A stretch of 61,732 nucleotides of DNA. It comes from a virus. Each line of letters opens with the position of its first letter. Position 1 is the stretch's first letter. A program made the translations under genes and the position numbers. The stretch covers positions 1 to 61,732 of IMG/VR virus record IMGVR_UViG_3300017527_000519. One strand, written 5' to 3'. Below are positions 43,101-50,183 of the stretch, one piece after another. The notes under the pieces were generated by a model. It was not told the origin of the DNA. It did no database searches and saw only the letters and a list, made by a program, of their open reading frames with translations.

Positions 43101-45459
43101 GGGCGAACAGAAACACTCCTACCAGGAAACGCTTGAGCCCGTTACAGATCAGGACGTTATTGAAAACCGGAAATCGAAACGGAACGTCAAGCTTGCTGCA
43201 GAAACAACTATTGCCCGGATCGGATCGGAAATGGCCGAGGGGATTGATAAGTTTACCGGGGCCATATCGACCAGGTTGGGCAACATCAGTAAAAAAATAA
43301 AATCCAAGATACGGCGGCTGGACTTTGACATCAACAAAAAATCAGCCGCGGACGTTGAGGCAGTCATGCCTCTGCTTAAAAAAGCCCGGAAGAAGATGAC
43401 CCGGGACGATTACGCAGATTGGGACTATGTCCGTAAAAACTCAGCCATCGACAAGATAAATGAGCTAATCGACAAGTATGGCCTGCGAACCGAATACGAT
43501 AAGTACCGGGAGGTTTTAACCCGGTTGCGGCGTGAGGGTCTTGATGTGGGCCTTGAGATAGGGCTCATACAAGAATACGCGCCCAGGATATTAAAGGACC
43601 CCAAAGGTTTTCTGACCGCCATTGGCAAGGATCCTGATTGGGGGGTTTACAGCGAACAGATAAAGAAACGGGCTAAAGAGCTAGATATGGACATGGAGGA
43701 TATGGACATCGACCAGAAAGCGGCGATCGTATCCAACATGATCCTTGGCGGTTACTCAGGCCTGGGTGGTGTGCCAGCAACGAAAGAAAGAAAGCTCAAA
43801 AAAATACCTGCCTATCTGAATCGATTCTACATGGATTCGGACGGGGCCCTGATGCGGCATATCTACGGGATGCGGAAACTAATCGAGGGTAGAAAGTTTT
43901 TCGGTAAGATCCCGAAGAAGGTTGCCGAGATGCGGCGGCGGTTGCGCCTGGCCGAAACTCACATGCGGAAGCTTCAGGATGAAATGAAAACCGCGTCCAC
44001 CGAAGATAAAGCCAAGATGAAAAAACGGTGGAACAAACTGTTCGGGCTCAAAAAACAGTACCAGGCGTATCTTGATAAATACTCGATGCAACGTGATTAC
44101 CGGCAGAATATCGGTGCCTATGTGGTGGAACTGATCGAATCGGGCGAGATCCGGCCTCACCAAGAACGTGTTGTCAATGAGATCCTAAACGCGAGATTCC
44201 ACGAAAAAGGCGCCTACGGAGTCGTACAGGCGTACAAAAACCTTTCCTATATGGATACCATGGGTTCACCCATCAGCGCCTTGACACAGATAGGTGACAT
44301 GGCTTGGGCGGCCTTTGACGGTGGACTTATAAAGGCACTGAAACATGCCGGCCGATCGATACTTAAAAAATCACGGATTACCAAGGAGGATGTTGGGATA
44401 GAACGAATCGCCCAAGAGTTTGAGGACGCCGGATCCTTGGGCAAGGCGGTTTCGTTTGTGTTCAAATGGGTAGGCCTGGAAAAGATTGACTCGATCGGTA
44501 AAGAGGCTTTGCTGAACACGGCCTTTGAAAAATATAAAAAGCAGGCCAAGAGCAACCCGGACAAGTTGAAGTCCCAAATATCAGAAATCTTTGAAGATGA
44601 AACCGATCAGGTTATCGAAGACCTGAATAATGACGAAATTACCGACAACGTAAAGCTATTGGTTTACAGCAGGCTGCTTGACTTTCAACCGGTGGCCCTG
44701 TCCGAGATGCCTGAAAAATACCTGACGGCCGGTAATGGTCGCCTGTTTTACATGCTGAAAACATTCACGTTAAAGCAGTTTGATATTTATCGCAACGAGA
44801 TTTACAACAAATTCAAGAACGGCGATCGGGCAGACAAGGTTCAGGCCATAAAGAATCTTGTGAGGCTCACAATGTTTTTTGTGATTGCCAATGCTGGCGC
44901 CGACGAACTGAAGGATTGGGTGCTTGGCAGAAAGACCGACTTTGAGGACAGGGCGGTGGATAACATGCTACGCCTGGCCGGGGTATCGAAGTTTTACACA
45001 TGGAAAGCCCGGACGGAGGGTATCGGGTCCGCTACCCTGAAACTGATACTGCCGCCTGTGAAGTTCATCGATTCGCTGACCAAGGACATCACAAAGGCCG
45101 GGGATGAAAAGGGCCTGGAAACTGTTGGATCCATACCGCTGGTTGGTAAGTGGGCATACTGGCGCATGGGCCGCGGGGTAAGTAAGCGTGACGATCTTTG
45201 GGACATTCGGCTTAGAAAAGAAAAGCGCCGGCTGAACGATATTAAAAACCGGATGGAAGAAGCCCCCAACCAAAACGCCTTCAGGCAAAAATATAACCGG
45301 GAACTATCGAGACTCCGTAGGGCAAACGCGCTGCAGGGCAGGTTGAACAATTTTAAACAAAGAATCAACCGGTTAAAAAAGTCGGGTGGAAACAAGGCCG
45401 ATATTGACAGGCTTGCCAATAAAAGGATAGACTTCATTAAACAATTTCTTAAAGAATAA
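31147..45459 (+). CDS. Giant polyvalent virion protein: methylase, SNF2 helicase, zinc-protease motif
   Basis: A single 4,770-residue ORF from TTG 31147 (one base after the previous TAA). In order: ejection-like N-terminus with Gly-zipper hydrophobic stretches (about 150-205 and 270-360); disordered linkers; a small alpha domain (1059-1150); N6-adenine methylase with LEPAIGTGNF near 1362 and NPPF at 1429-1432; SF2/SNF2 helicase with GSGKT 2064-2068, DEAH 2225-2228, FFLTGTP and QREGRIIRQGN 2619-2629; metallopeptidase-like HELFH 3237-3241; a domain ending KGFYDKILPAAANKF near 3806; and a long helical C-terminus. This is the DarB-like plan of phage antirestriction proteins injected with DNA. No frameshift is seen. 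It takes 23% of the genome. Confidence 0.85.
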   Translation: MEPQYDWQTIQSSPEYWDLKPEQRALAKAEYWKRYVEPSEELKAYSPEKQELAKSRFLEPENYVPYERGFIGDVGSRLARGGVGLLESVGGAMRLADADPTQETGIVAKAGKSLADFAERTREGSDFLKPDISEATGAEGVVKRGFGGAVESAIPSLAPLAGTIAGAKAGGLLGTALAGPAGTLPGTIIGGGIGGIGTLFATFGLGQYQTTYDDTVSELTGKGVSPEEADIKARKNALVSATAEAGGELIGDLAAMTFFGVFGGQAAKQPLKLTIKQLLGAGKVGFAKAIAKSVPFEVGSEMGTAYFQAKAAQEAGVSTLPPGEAMAEAVLPAVFLSLMFGGAVHGMNHIEATNIYNGLNSKDPETRIRAAESISLRIKDKEERQQWANIATGYIDSGEQMPLDKPIIDFAIQKKEDDGGKTADIQSATSVDEALKAFEDATRPLAPSIAALTDPLYQDRLQRQGMIDREWGYGPESDIQRQAQFPAQTPEEQAAMEAAIVEQRNKGPREQALKAAGLLQTSGEIPSQGVDEAQQRREVGRAALKYPKPETPTGIAFPETGPTPDRVPPGMERTGAWTHDPVGDYWKGVAAKEGLLESAAEPERDLTEYWANVREKYGLQEETPEPPPVDTSDAEFKAWEQKAQRGLTEEEKAEFAAEIEKASEYKGIISGKGEDGKTVKPAPAGKNVKGIVVEEEFEPTSKDELIEKYRIYEREFDKKIKEHGSVSAAETHALASSGLLQEGVAAARHHLGLPNTMKPGTPLMEREKPTPPIKGPQTKKEKAAKATGVRRGEVGGKMREGEVVITSSGRKTSPFPKVSFGTNRKATLTVRRGEQWLIKEAAEEAKSRGDGFNQRSFEQDIGVKNVPQASKDSAEEYLFGEQPEIPKSILKPLIPKEPIKGPTSKKEKALKEYRDYVAALSTEQREAVSDLIEKEPKRPSGALFKLRKAVDAAKPKKAATEPKAPKTAIPVQDKDLKTIQEITDRIKSIEKQRDELEPPVEHHKFADFEKRLARFTKRHDFLWAKRAKLLSEQKSQKDTPGPETKEPKAPASKPKYGEKNKLFTKDSADAARELLRKKLGQVSTGLDPELVQAGIQLAGYHIEAGARSFGDYAAAMIADLGNAVKPYLRGWYEAVRYYPSFDAKGMTEAADINEKDLTDTKKVINNKEEKEVPDGTLREPTEEPPEGEQAGDVSGTVEGETPGSTLPGPGGRGRKGTSRNDGGRDAGLHGERDRGQEPADNVDYSITPDDALGAGGPKQKYKDNVAAIRVLKDLGPRKATPEEQAILVKYVGWGGLPQAFPKPNGDVSTGWQSEVDELQDVLSSEEYAAARKSTQDAHYTSATVVGKIYDAIKKFGFKQGKILEPAIGTGNFVGLMPASIRSRSSITGIELDPITATIADKLYPKQRIVNSGFESVSIAPGSFDLAIGNPPFGDKKLFDSQHPEFKSFSIHNFFFAKSLVGLRPNGLLSMVVSSSMMDKRGMDQRKWLAGRAELVGAIRLPNTAFKSNAGTEVTTDILFLRKLMDGEQIPDAKWIDLKPIEAEDGTSYLVNEYFADHPEMVLGVPVKNKLHPGEVVDGVYKGVAGFAPNEGVDLGEAIDAAVSFLPKDIYRAGQTVEEVQRPEILVSDVGFSQPYGYTVDDSGNAVRRLPDVNGEHVFEPVLYAGKPLAGKRLEKFKGLLKIRDAVRTLIRAEIADESKATLDRYRKKLNRVYDGFVKKHGYISVPATSKVLNQDPTDLPLLRSLEEKFDSGVSAAVARRTGEKPRGPRANKSSIFTVRTREPYREATTAANAKDGLAIVLREDGYADIDRIAELTGKTVDEAVKDLADIIFKNPVTEGYETSDIYLSGNVKKKLTQAKEARSRDAVYNDNVEALKKVLPKDVPVEKIHFEVGATWIPAQVYEDFSREVLERNATVQYIEDVGVWNIKVEKGISPFDSTRRSAAKIYTDLVTGSDVAVYEYIDKKRVFDREGTVDAQQKAKEINSAFQDWALNDTDRRKIISKNFNDKVNTTIDGKFDGSHMVFPGMGVITTGVKRDDQLMAHQKNVVWRLIQKGKGLVDHVVGSGKTFLSIATGIEMKRMGLLKKPMYVVPNHLVGQWAMDFQRLYPGAKVLVIDKTNFVKSKRQESMGRIATGEWDAVLVAHSSFGFVKMPYEYEKKFYADQIAQYEAAIVALSKSEGKKSRSVKQMENAKDKLKSKMQALANRPKDATVDFSELGVDALFVDEAHEFKNLFYATKRNRVAGLGNQKGSQKAFDMFVKTQFISETNNGRGVFFLTGTPVSNSISEMYTMMRYLEYDRMKEMGIRHFDQWANMFASAVSDWEVDPSGTRYRLQTKMDFVNVPGLMAFYKDFADVVSTDDLQKWAKERGQTWPIPDIKGGKPETVVAEKSDLQKNFMDWIVQRFDNMPSDPKEDNPLKATGEAMKGSLDIRLINPSLPDHPGSKVNLAVKNITATHKKWNARKGTQLVFCDLSVPSKAKGKHTAEIKALQQRIRKLETKLEAETDPEKLSSIEEEYTKLTDKFEKYSPAELMAASSKFSVYDDVKAKLISNGIPENEIAFIHDANTDLQKEDLFSRVRNGRVRVLIGSTSKMGAGMNVQNRLVALHHLDAPWRPSDLEQREGRIIRQGNKFFMEALKKGEKFAVDIFRYATKETLDTRRWQIIERKAKTIEQLRTGNLQWGEVISDTTGAAANAAEMKAASSGNPLILEEIQAKKDLETLEMEKRSDRSKRFGFKNTIEHRDKLEKSYKGDRKTIEKDIKFIENHPRDNTPEGWSVFINEKQYTAKGLISVPKKYEGKDKGEKKANAKAIKDATENNAKALKKAKADFEVGIKKELVPYLVRDLKANLADFTVSIRGIEFDVTRNHYSPTINFEPSIGVAQIFSRALWHSYGPSYDVRDLNSDGLFVEGLIIRLHNAIGSMVNDREVAEQNMKKNREEANREADIADRGLKKPPFDETKIQDARKKHTDILTQLQTESANEPTEVPDFSMWTDQVIERSASPTPTPGYYERAKGPSGEMEWLPAIGSKKIEIYPWVETFVRKKEIGTKNIWSVSEASTGSKFPGSFGTRKAAVSDAKRQLDNVGKDAFLDMIKSHIANIGESPWSTGKPKLSTKTDRRTHPKDPGGAEYTEQTRRSPLTPRLRRKDRRGDTITAKQVAAEFRKMGFGSNIAGDSVTVRTPTGSIAINVADSIVTDDGATISFSYGREAKAGEKVAGSYFNGAIDLKRNLADKFTLSHELFHHMKTAGLFNPAEEALLAKHGDEEAQARWIEGQLRNRKNTRGIAGKLVQKVRDFIDAIVNSFIRTERGILRDVEAGNILQRQGTPNANETQHSTIAGRWQSQMANFLSDKLPGSGSPKQILQTLDSWAKKGLIKSEELEWSGLREWLAEQDGKVGKQDILDFLAANHVQVKEVVKGKQSKYTIDDIENGELEQLEDGTWAVWQGEFAEQVGEGETEQAAIDDAVKTLGIAGMSVDDTKFSQYQEPGGENYKELLLTLPETKQKVEIPKIAETKQGYDDRWFVSDQNGDQISGDGHPTKEGAIEKAKAHIDRYTKEIAPQKSQYKSRHFDEPNVLAHVRFNERTGPDGERVLFIEEIQSDWHQEGRKKGYKGKGLPPGYRVSGSPNDLGRFVVYDSNGVIIPSPRGHATEQEAIAYAVKKIDVPPNAPFKKTWPMLAMKRMVRYAAENGFDQIAWTPGEVQADRYDFSKQIKEIFYRQHSDQSDKYEFKATAHSGETVIEEVGIPLSRIEEISGKEIAEKIKNGKGTDNSAALREWGEQTGVNLNVQAGQEGRVLSGLDLKVGGEGMKGFYDKILPAAANKFFGKKAWGGARVGTAKVAADDTKYTVEKYGEIYRIRQNGVLLHGPGFKSAEAAWSRVEKAQESDLKEVWSLPITPQMRSKALYEGMPMFSTKIIDTLTNEVGSSQLATDIYNFANGLVQSGIKSFKVFTARIYNKFKEVYKKIKPHLKSMWDTLNNQGGYIVLQEGEQKHSYQETLEPVTDQDVIENRKSKRNVKLAAETTIARIGSEMAEGIDKFTGAISTRLGNISKKIKSKIRRLDFDINKKSAADVEAVMPLLKKARKKMTRDDYADWDYVRKNSAIDKINELIDKYGLRTEYDKYREVLTRLRREGLDVGLEIGLIQEYAPRILKDPKGFLTAIGKDPDWGVYSEQIKKRAKELDMDMEDMDIDQKAAIVSNMILGGYSGLGGVPATKERKLKKIPAYLNRFYMDSDGALMRHIYGMRKLIEGRKFFGKIPKKVAEMRRRLRLAETHMRKLQDEMKTASTEDKAKMKKRWNKLFGLKKQYQAYLDKYSMQRDYRQNIGAYVVELIESGEIRPHQERVVNEILNARFHEKGAYGVVQAYKNLSYMDTMGSPISALTQIGDMAWAAFDGGLIKALKHAGRSILKKSRITKEDVGIERIAQEFEDAGSLGKAVSFVFKWVGLEKIDSIGKEALLNTAFEKYKKQAKSNPDKLKSQISEIFEDETDQVIEDLNNDEITDNVKLLVYSRLLDFQPVALSEMPEKYLTAGNGRLFYMLKTFTLKQFDIYRNEIYNKFKNGDRADKVQAIKNLVRLTMFFVIANAGADELKDWVLGRKTDFEDRAVDNMLRLAGVSKFYTWKARTEGIGSATLKLILPPVKFIDSLTKDITKAGDEKGLETVGSIPLVGKWAYWRMGRGVSKRDDLWDIRLRKEKRRLNDIKNRMEEAPNQNAFRQKYNRELSRLRRANALQGRLNNFKQRINRLKKSGGNKADIDRLANKRIDFIKQFLKE
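34667..34873 (+). CDS. Overprinted small protein inside the giant gene (68 aa)
   Basis: An ATG at 34667 with a near-perfect Shine-Dalgarno (AAGGAGGTGCCTG) opens a 68-codon frame inside the giant gene. The product (YANQLRNHLKENKQAMFLEL, then EKELHEMTAAGMPDFMANEI) has the look of the common small phage/mobile-element family that ends in a Met-Pro-x-x-x-A-x-E-x-V helix. In the giant frame the same bases encode a disordered Pro/Glu/Gly linker (residues about 1174-1243), exactly where overprinting would be tolerated. It may be a relic of formerly separate genes or a translated overlapping gene. Confidence 0.5.
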   Translation: MERYANQLRNHLKENKQAMFLELLKAKRLDQHCRDRGAEAEKELHEMTAAGMPDFMANEIVVKNLLTM

Positions 45460-45471
45460 AGGAGTTAAGCC

Positions 45472-45906
45472 ATGGCTGGTGCATTGACAACCCCAACGAG
45501 AACGACCCAGGACATCGGGCAAATAATGAAGGCTGAGATCAAGATCAGCCTTGCGTGTGTTTCCGACAGCGCAACTGGATTGGTGCCTGACCAGGCGTTG
45601 ACCGGGCTTGATGGATATGTGCTTACCCAAGTTCAACCGGTCCCGGATGCAGTTGCGCCCTTTACGAGTGCGTTTGAAATCAAGATCATCGATGCGAACA
45701 CGGCCAGGTTGTATCTCAGCGGTAGCGTTGCCGTAGACAGTTACGAGATTCTTGGAGGTCAGACCGGGTCAAACGATGGGAACTATCCTAGAATGGATGA
45801 AGCATCAACCTTTAAGATTGTGGATCCTGCCGACAGCGTATCCACATTAAGTGTCGGGAACTCAAAAGAAATCACGATTATCTTAAGGTTCGAAAGACAG
45901 GTCTAA
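45472..45906 (+). CDS. Hypothetical structural protein
   Basis: A 144-residue beta-rich protein with AAAGGAGTTAAGCC before ATG. It contains MKAEIKISLACVSDSATG, a loop, FEIKIIDANTARLYLSG, and a C-terminal strand ITIILRFERQV. Low charge and many strands suggest a virion or fibre-associated protein. First gene after the giant ORF. Confidence 0.55.
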   Translation: MAGALTTPTRTTQDIGQIMKAEIKISLACVSDSATGLVPDQALTGLDGYVLTQVQPVPDAVAPFTSAFEIKIIDANTARLYLSGSVAVDSYEILGGQTGSNDGNYPRMDEASTFKIVDPADSVSTLSVGNSKEITIILRFERQV

Positions 45907-45928
45907 CCCATTTTTGGCTGGTGACGCA

Positions 45929-46333
45929 ATGAAATCCTCCGAACATGATAGAGCGTTAAAAAAGTATAATGTCGGCAAGAAGTTTTTTGGTTCAGGCAAC
46001 CTGATGTTTGACGGGAACTTTCTTTTAACCAACCATGAACCGTTTATAGCCTCGGTTGAATATGCCAGGAATGCATTGAGTTTTTACACATACGTTCCAG
46101 AAAGAGATGATTGCGATAATTACGCTTTCATGCAGTATGGCCGGCAGCTTGAATACTTTTCCAGAAACGGTGGTGGTAATTTTTCTCGCACGTTCGGGCC
46201 ATGTTGGGGATACTGGAACAATAAAAACCATATGTGGGGGTATGGCCTAACCGACATGGGGTTTTTCCATGTGAACTATGGCCACATAGTCACGCCGGAT
46301 TCATATAAAGGAATTGGGAGCATTACATCATGA
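45929..46333 (+). CDS. Transglutaminase-like (DCDN-motif) phage protein
   Basis: A 134-residue protein. ATG 45929 is used; a TTG five codons earlier is possible. The central YVPERDDCDNYAFMQYG puts a Cys inside an acidic motif at the start of a helix, followed by NFSRTFGPCWGYWNN and a His (FHVNYGHIV), reminiscent of Cys-His transglutaminase-like or BTLCP proteins with D-C-D-D/N-x-A. Substrate unknown. Coupled to the next gene by ATGA. Confidence 0.5.
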   Translation: MKSSEHDRALKKYNVGKKFFGSGNLMFDGNFLLTNHEPFIASVEYARNALSFYTYVPERDDCDNYAFMQYGRQLEYFSRNGGGNFSRTFGPCWGYWNNKNHMWGYGLTDMGFFHVNYGHIVTPDSYKGIGSITS

Positions 46334-48303
46334 ATAAAATCATACCAATTTTATTGGGCCTTCTTTTGATGACAGGCTGCGCCGGTACAGGATTCAAAAC
46401 TAAGGCTCAGTCCGGTGTTGCAGATAAAACGACCGGTGATTCATTAACGGGCACCGAGTTTACCGCTGTGAAAAACACTGCCGACACAGCGGACGCGCTT
46501 GCTACCGTTAACGAATCAGCCATTTCAGGTATAAAGGATGGTTCTGTTGCTTTAACCACGCCTGCGCTTGGAACACCTGCGTCCGGGACTTTAACCAACG
46601 CAACCGGATTGCCAGTCTCAACGGGTGTAAGCGGTCTTGGTGCAAACGTTGCCACCGCTCTGGGTGTCGCCGTTGGTCAAACCGGGGCACCGGTTGTTTA
46701 TGATGGTGCGCTCGGAACCCCAACCGCTGGCACCCTCACGAACGCAGACGGCCTACCTATAGACGGTGGCACAACTGGAACATTGCCAATAGCCAGAGGC
46801 GGGACAGCGGCAGTAACAGCAGCAGCGGCAAGAGTGAGCCTTGGAGTTCCACCTGTATCGTCATGGGCAACAGCGACTTCATATGTAACCACCACTGACT
46901 CTCCAAACCGGATGGTTTATAATGATGGAATTCTTTACAAGTGTGTTGTCGCCCACACTTCTGGCGACACCGACGACGAGCCTGGAACCGGTGCGACTTG
47001 GCAAACATATTGGGAAGCTGGTGGCAGCGGCTTCGATGCCGAAAATCCTGGCGAGATTGGTGGAACGACTCCAGACGTGGTTAACGCTACTCAAGTTGTG
47101 ATTTCAAGGAGTGCCACCCTGGGGGATACGTGGGAATTTCGTGAAGGCTCAGAGAACGGTGACAATTATACGTCTATCGCTGGTGCGGCTGCACAGGAGT
47201 TTGACGTAGATTATGTTCTGATAAACAAAGAAGACGCTGACCTGCTTGGACCACCTTGGCCTCATCCGGCAAGAACTGCCGAATATAATGCACTTGGTCA
47301 ATATTCTTCCCATGACATTATTCCGTTTTCTGGTGCCGACACTGCTATAAACCTTGCTCCGGTGTCGAGTCTTTCAGCTAATTCGTGGGTTTGGGCGCAC
47401 TCGTTAGATGCGAATGATAAGTATGTTAATCCTAACGCAAGCGATTATATTTGCTACAACGCTGCGGGAACCTTTACTTGTCTCGATGATGGTGATTCAG
47501 TTCTTATTACTGATGTAGGCACTGCGATATTTTATAGACGGAACGATGGTGCCGGGTGGAACGTGTCTCACCCGAGTTTAACACTCGCTGATGCAGGGGC
47601 AGGCTGTAGCGGATGGAATTGTGGAATTGCCTCTGACGGCAATGTTCAGGCTTGGTATAAATTCGATGATGGAGCTTTGACAACCGATTCCAAGAATTCA
47701 TGGACCCTTACGTCGAATGGGACTCCCGTTGCTGACACAGTGGACTATATCCAAGGAGACGCTTCGGTGGACTTTGAGGGTGATGATAATGACTATTTTT
47801 CAATGGCCGGAACGACTGATGATTACGGGTGGGCAACCAGCAGCGACCTTGCAATTACTGGATGGTTCAAAGTCGAATCGTCAAACGTGAACAGAAACAT
47901 ATTTTACAAACAGGATGTTATCAGAATTGCGTTTGGCGCGGGAAATAAATTTGTACTTTCTGTTGATGATGACGATGACGGCAGCTGGGACACATACCAG
48001 CATGGATCAACGCTACAGGACGGTAGATGGTATTTCTTTGCGGTCACCATAAACGGAGGTGGTGCCGGGGCGTACACTATTCATTTGTGGGATTCAGTGG
48101 CGGAAGCAAGGGTTGGTACGGATATTTCGGATGTGTTTGACGATACAGATTCGCCTTACAATTTTGATGAAACGGACACTGTTTATATATCCAGTACAGG
48201 CACGAATGAATTTGACGGCAGGGTGGACGACATTGTTATATGGGATTCAACTCTATCGGAGACTATAATTGACCAGATTCGGCAGGGGACGTATGGACAG
48301 TAA
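46330..48303 (+). CDS. Tail-fibre-like lipoprotein with LamG-type domain
   Basis: A 657-residue protein that starts with a lipoprotein signal (IIPILLGLLLMTGC, lipobox Met-Thr-Gly-Cys) and continues with classic tail-fibre repeats (ALGTPASGTLTNATGLPVS and GTLTNADGLPIDGG, then TLPIARGGTAA). A short carbohydrate-binding-like piece (MVYNDGILYKCVVAHTSG, yW end) follows, and residues 440-650 form a LamG/concanavalin-like fold (YFSMAGTTDDYGW, ITGWFKVESSN, RVDDIVIWDSTLS). Fibre sequence behind a lipid-anchor signal is unexpected. It may be shown on the host surface or be anchored in the envelope. Coupled to both neighbours. Confidence 0.7.
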   Translation: MNKIIPILLGLLLMTGCAGTGFKTKAQSGVADKTTGDSLTGTEFTAVKNTADTADALATVNESAISGIKDGSVALTTPALGTPASGTLTNATGLPVSTGVSGLGANVATALGVAVGQTGAPVVYDGALGTPTAGTLTNADGLPIDGGTTGTLPIARGGTAAVTAAAARVSLGVPPVSSWATATSYVTTTDSPNRMVYNDGILYKCVVAHTSGDTDDEPGTGATWQTYWEAGGSGFDAENPGEIGGTTPDVVNATQVVISRSATLGDTWEFREGSENGDNYTSIAGAAAQEFDVDYVLINKEDADLLGPPWPHPARTAEYNALGQYSSHDIIPFSGADTAINLAPVSSLSANSWVWAHSLDANDKYVNPNASDYICYNAAGTFTCLDDGDSVLITDVGTAIFYRRNDGAGWNVSHPSLTLADAGAGCSGWNCGIASDGNVQAWYKFDDGALTTDSKNSWTLTSNGTPVADTVDYIQGDASVDFEGDDNDYFSMAGTTDDYGWATSSDLAITGWFKVESSNVNRNIFYKQDVIRIAFGAGNKFVLSVDDDDDGSWDTYQHGSTLQDGRWYFFAVTINGGGAGAYTIHLWDSVAEARVGTDISDVFDDTDSPYNFDETDTVYISSTGTNEFDGRVDDIVIWDSTLSETIIDQIRQGTYGQ

Positions 48304-50173
48304 AAAGCTTTTTACTTTTATATTCTTACTTATGTTCGCTACGCCTGCATCAGCGACCACGTTTTACATCGGATCTCACGCGGCAGCGGAACATCCGGGT
48401 GTGGGATATGCGACTTACGACGCCTTTAAATCTACCGCATCACCGTCAACCAGTGATGATCTGTATTTTGAAAACGGTGAGACTTTCACCTTTGGTGGTG
48501 CAAACCATAATATCGTCATAAATTGGCAAGGAACTTCTGGTGACAGGGCGATTATCGGCGGTTGGTCGTCTGATGCTGAGGCGAGCACCACAAAACCGAT
48601 TCTTGATTTTGAATGGACGTGGCCGGGTGATGGTTTAGGCGGTGGAATAAACGACTGCAAAACAAGCGGAGGATGGGATAAGGGTAAATGCTGGACCCCG
48701 GCGATTAAAGTTATGGATAGAGATTATGTAACAATCGAAAATTTAGACATTCGAAATGTCGTGGGTGTGGGGCCGGTCCTCGATGATGGTGATTATCCAA
48801 TCATGGATGGTGTAAAGGTTGATCGAACATGGGGGAAAAGCGGAAGTGTTAGCGACGTGCCCACGTCCGCTACAATACAAAACTGCGAGTTTTCCAGGTC
48901 TGCGCAACTTTTGAAAGAATTTATTTGCTCAAGAAAGGGCGGTTTCGCGATAACTCGGACAAACGGGGCGGTTTTTACAAAAAACTATATCCACGATCAG
49001 CATAACGAGGGCGTTGACATTATTAAGAATAGCCAAAACTTTGAAGCAAGTTTTAACCGGTTTGATAGTGTGCGCGGACCGGCCTTGGTGGTGTCCAGAT
49101 CGAGAACAGGCGTGGTTAAATTCAATGTTTTTACGCACACAAAAGATTCGATTGTTCCCCTCAAGGGTGCTTGTCTGACTATAGATCAGGAAGACGACAC
49201 GAAGTATCCTGTAGCTTGGGTAGTCAAAGACATCCTGGTCTATGGAAACATTTTTTACGGGATACGCGGGAACGCCATAGATATTGCTAACAATAATATA
49301 TATGTGGATAACGGCCACTTTTCAAACATTGACGTAATAAATAACACTGTAGTCGGTGCGAGAACTCCGTTAAGGCTTCATGACACCTTTGCTTGCGATT
49401 GGTCTGGCGGCGAAGTATCGGGGAACATTTTCTATACTGCAGGTACAACTTTTATCGATGGAAAACCAGACAAGGTTATCGCGGCAGGCATGACCTTCTA
49501 TGGTAATTTTTACGCGGCGCTGATGTATTCCGGTCAACTCCCGCCTGCTTCGGCGCGGCATGCATTGGATAGATATGGTGAACCCCCGTTTAATTCTACC
49601 TTGGGAGACGGAAGACAGTTTAATTATGAAGAAGCAATGGTTTCTCACGCAGCACTTCCAGCCGGGTCAAGGGCAATAGGGTCAGGCATAAACAATAGCA
49701 GCCATAACTCTTCTTTGTTTAATCCCGCGTCAACCGACCCACAAACGGCAACATTATCAACGGTTGGTGCTACAGCGGATTGGGATTTCGGAGCGGTTGA
49801 CTACGGGGGAACCTCTACGCCACCCAATGAGACAGATTGCAGCAACGGTATTGATGATGACGGTGATACGTTTACTGATTGCGACGATTCTGATTGTGTT
49901 GACGATCCAGCTTGTGAAGTAGCACTGGAAACCAATTGTTTCAACGGGTTCGATGACGACGGTAACGGAGATACAGATTGTGCAGACGCGAACTGCCAGG
50001 CAACCGAGGATGCTTGTGTGGAAAGTGAAGAATCGCCATACTGCACAGACGGGATTGACAATGATGGGGACGACTTAATTGATTGCTATTACGGAAGGTC
50101 TGACCCTGGATGTGCATGTGGTGAGCCTGAATATCACACACAACCAAAAATATTAGGTGGAATAAGCAAATAG
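48293..50173 (+). CDS. Secreted parallel beta-helix protein with Ca-binding-like repeats
   Basis: A 626-residue protein; ATG 48293 overlaps the previous gene. Sec signal (LFTFIFLLMFATPASA, cleavage after ASA). Residues 18-480 are a right-handed beta-helix of the pectate-lyase/NosD type (TIENLDIRNV, FTKNYIHDQHNEGVDII, NASFNRFDSVR-like turns). The C-terminus (513-600) has three Cys/Asp repeats of the kind C-x-N-G-x-D-D-D-x-D-x-x-x-D-C, likely calcium-binding. Together these suggest a secreted sugar-binding or depolymerising protein. No catalytic residues could be assigned. Confidence 0.7.
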   Translation: MDSKKLFTFIFLLMFATPASATTFYIGSHAAAEHPGVGYATYDAFKSTASPSTSDDLYFENGETFTFGGANHNIVINWQGTSGDRAIIGGWSSDAEASTTKPILDFEWTWPGDGLGGGINDCKTSGGWDKGKCWTPAIKVMDRDYVTIENLDIRNVVGVGPVLDDGDYPIMDGVKVDRTWGKSGSVSDVPTSATIQNCEFSRSAQLLKEFICSRKGGFAITRTNGAVFTKNYIHDQHNEGVDIIKNSQNFEASFNRFDSVRGPALVVSRSRTGVVKFNVFTHTKDSIVPLKGACLTIDQEDDTKYPVAWVVKDILVYGNIFYGIRGNAIDIANNNIYVDNGHFSNIDVINNTVVGARTPLRLHDTFACDWSGGEVSGNIFYTAGTTFIDGKPDKVIAAGMTFYGNFYAALMYSGQLPPASARHALDRYGEPPFNSTLGDGRQFNYEEAMVSHAALPAGSRAIGSGINNSSHNSSLFNPASTDPQTATLSTVGATADWDFGAVDYGGTSTPPNETDCSNGIDDDGDTFTDCDDSDCVDDPACEVALETNCFNGFDDDGNGDTDCADANCQATEDACVESEESPYCTDGIDNDGDDLIDCYYGRSDPGCACGEPEYHTQPKILGGISK

Positions 50174-50183
50174 GAGAAACACA

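Noticed and set aside
31341-45437. Many minus-strand ORFs opposite the giant gene
   Set aside because: Scattered shadows without starts, signals or motifs; the plus frame is continuous with conserved enzymatic motifs.
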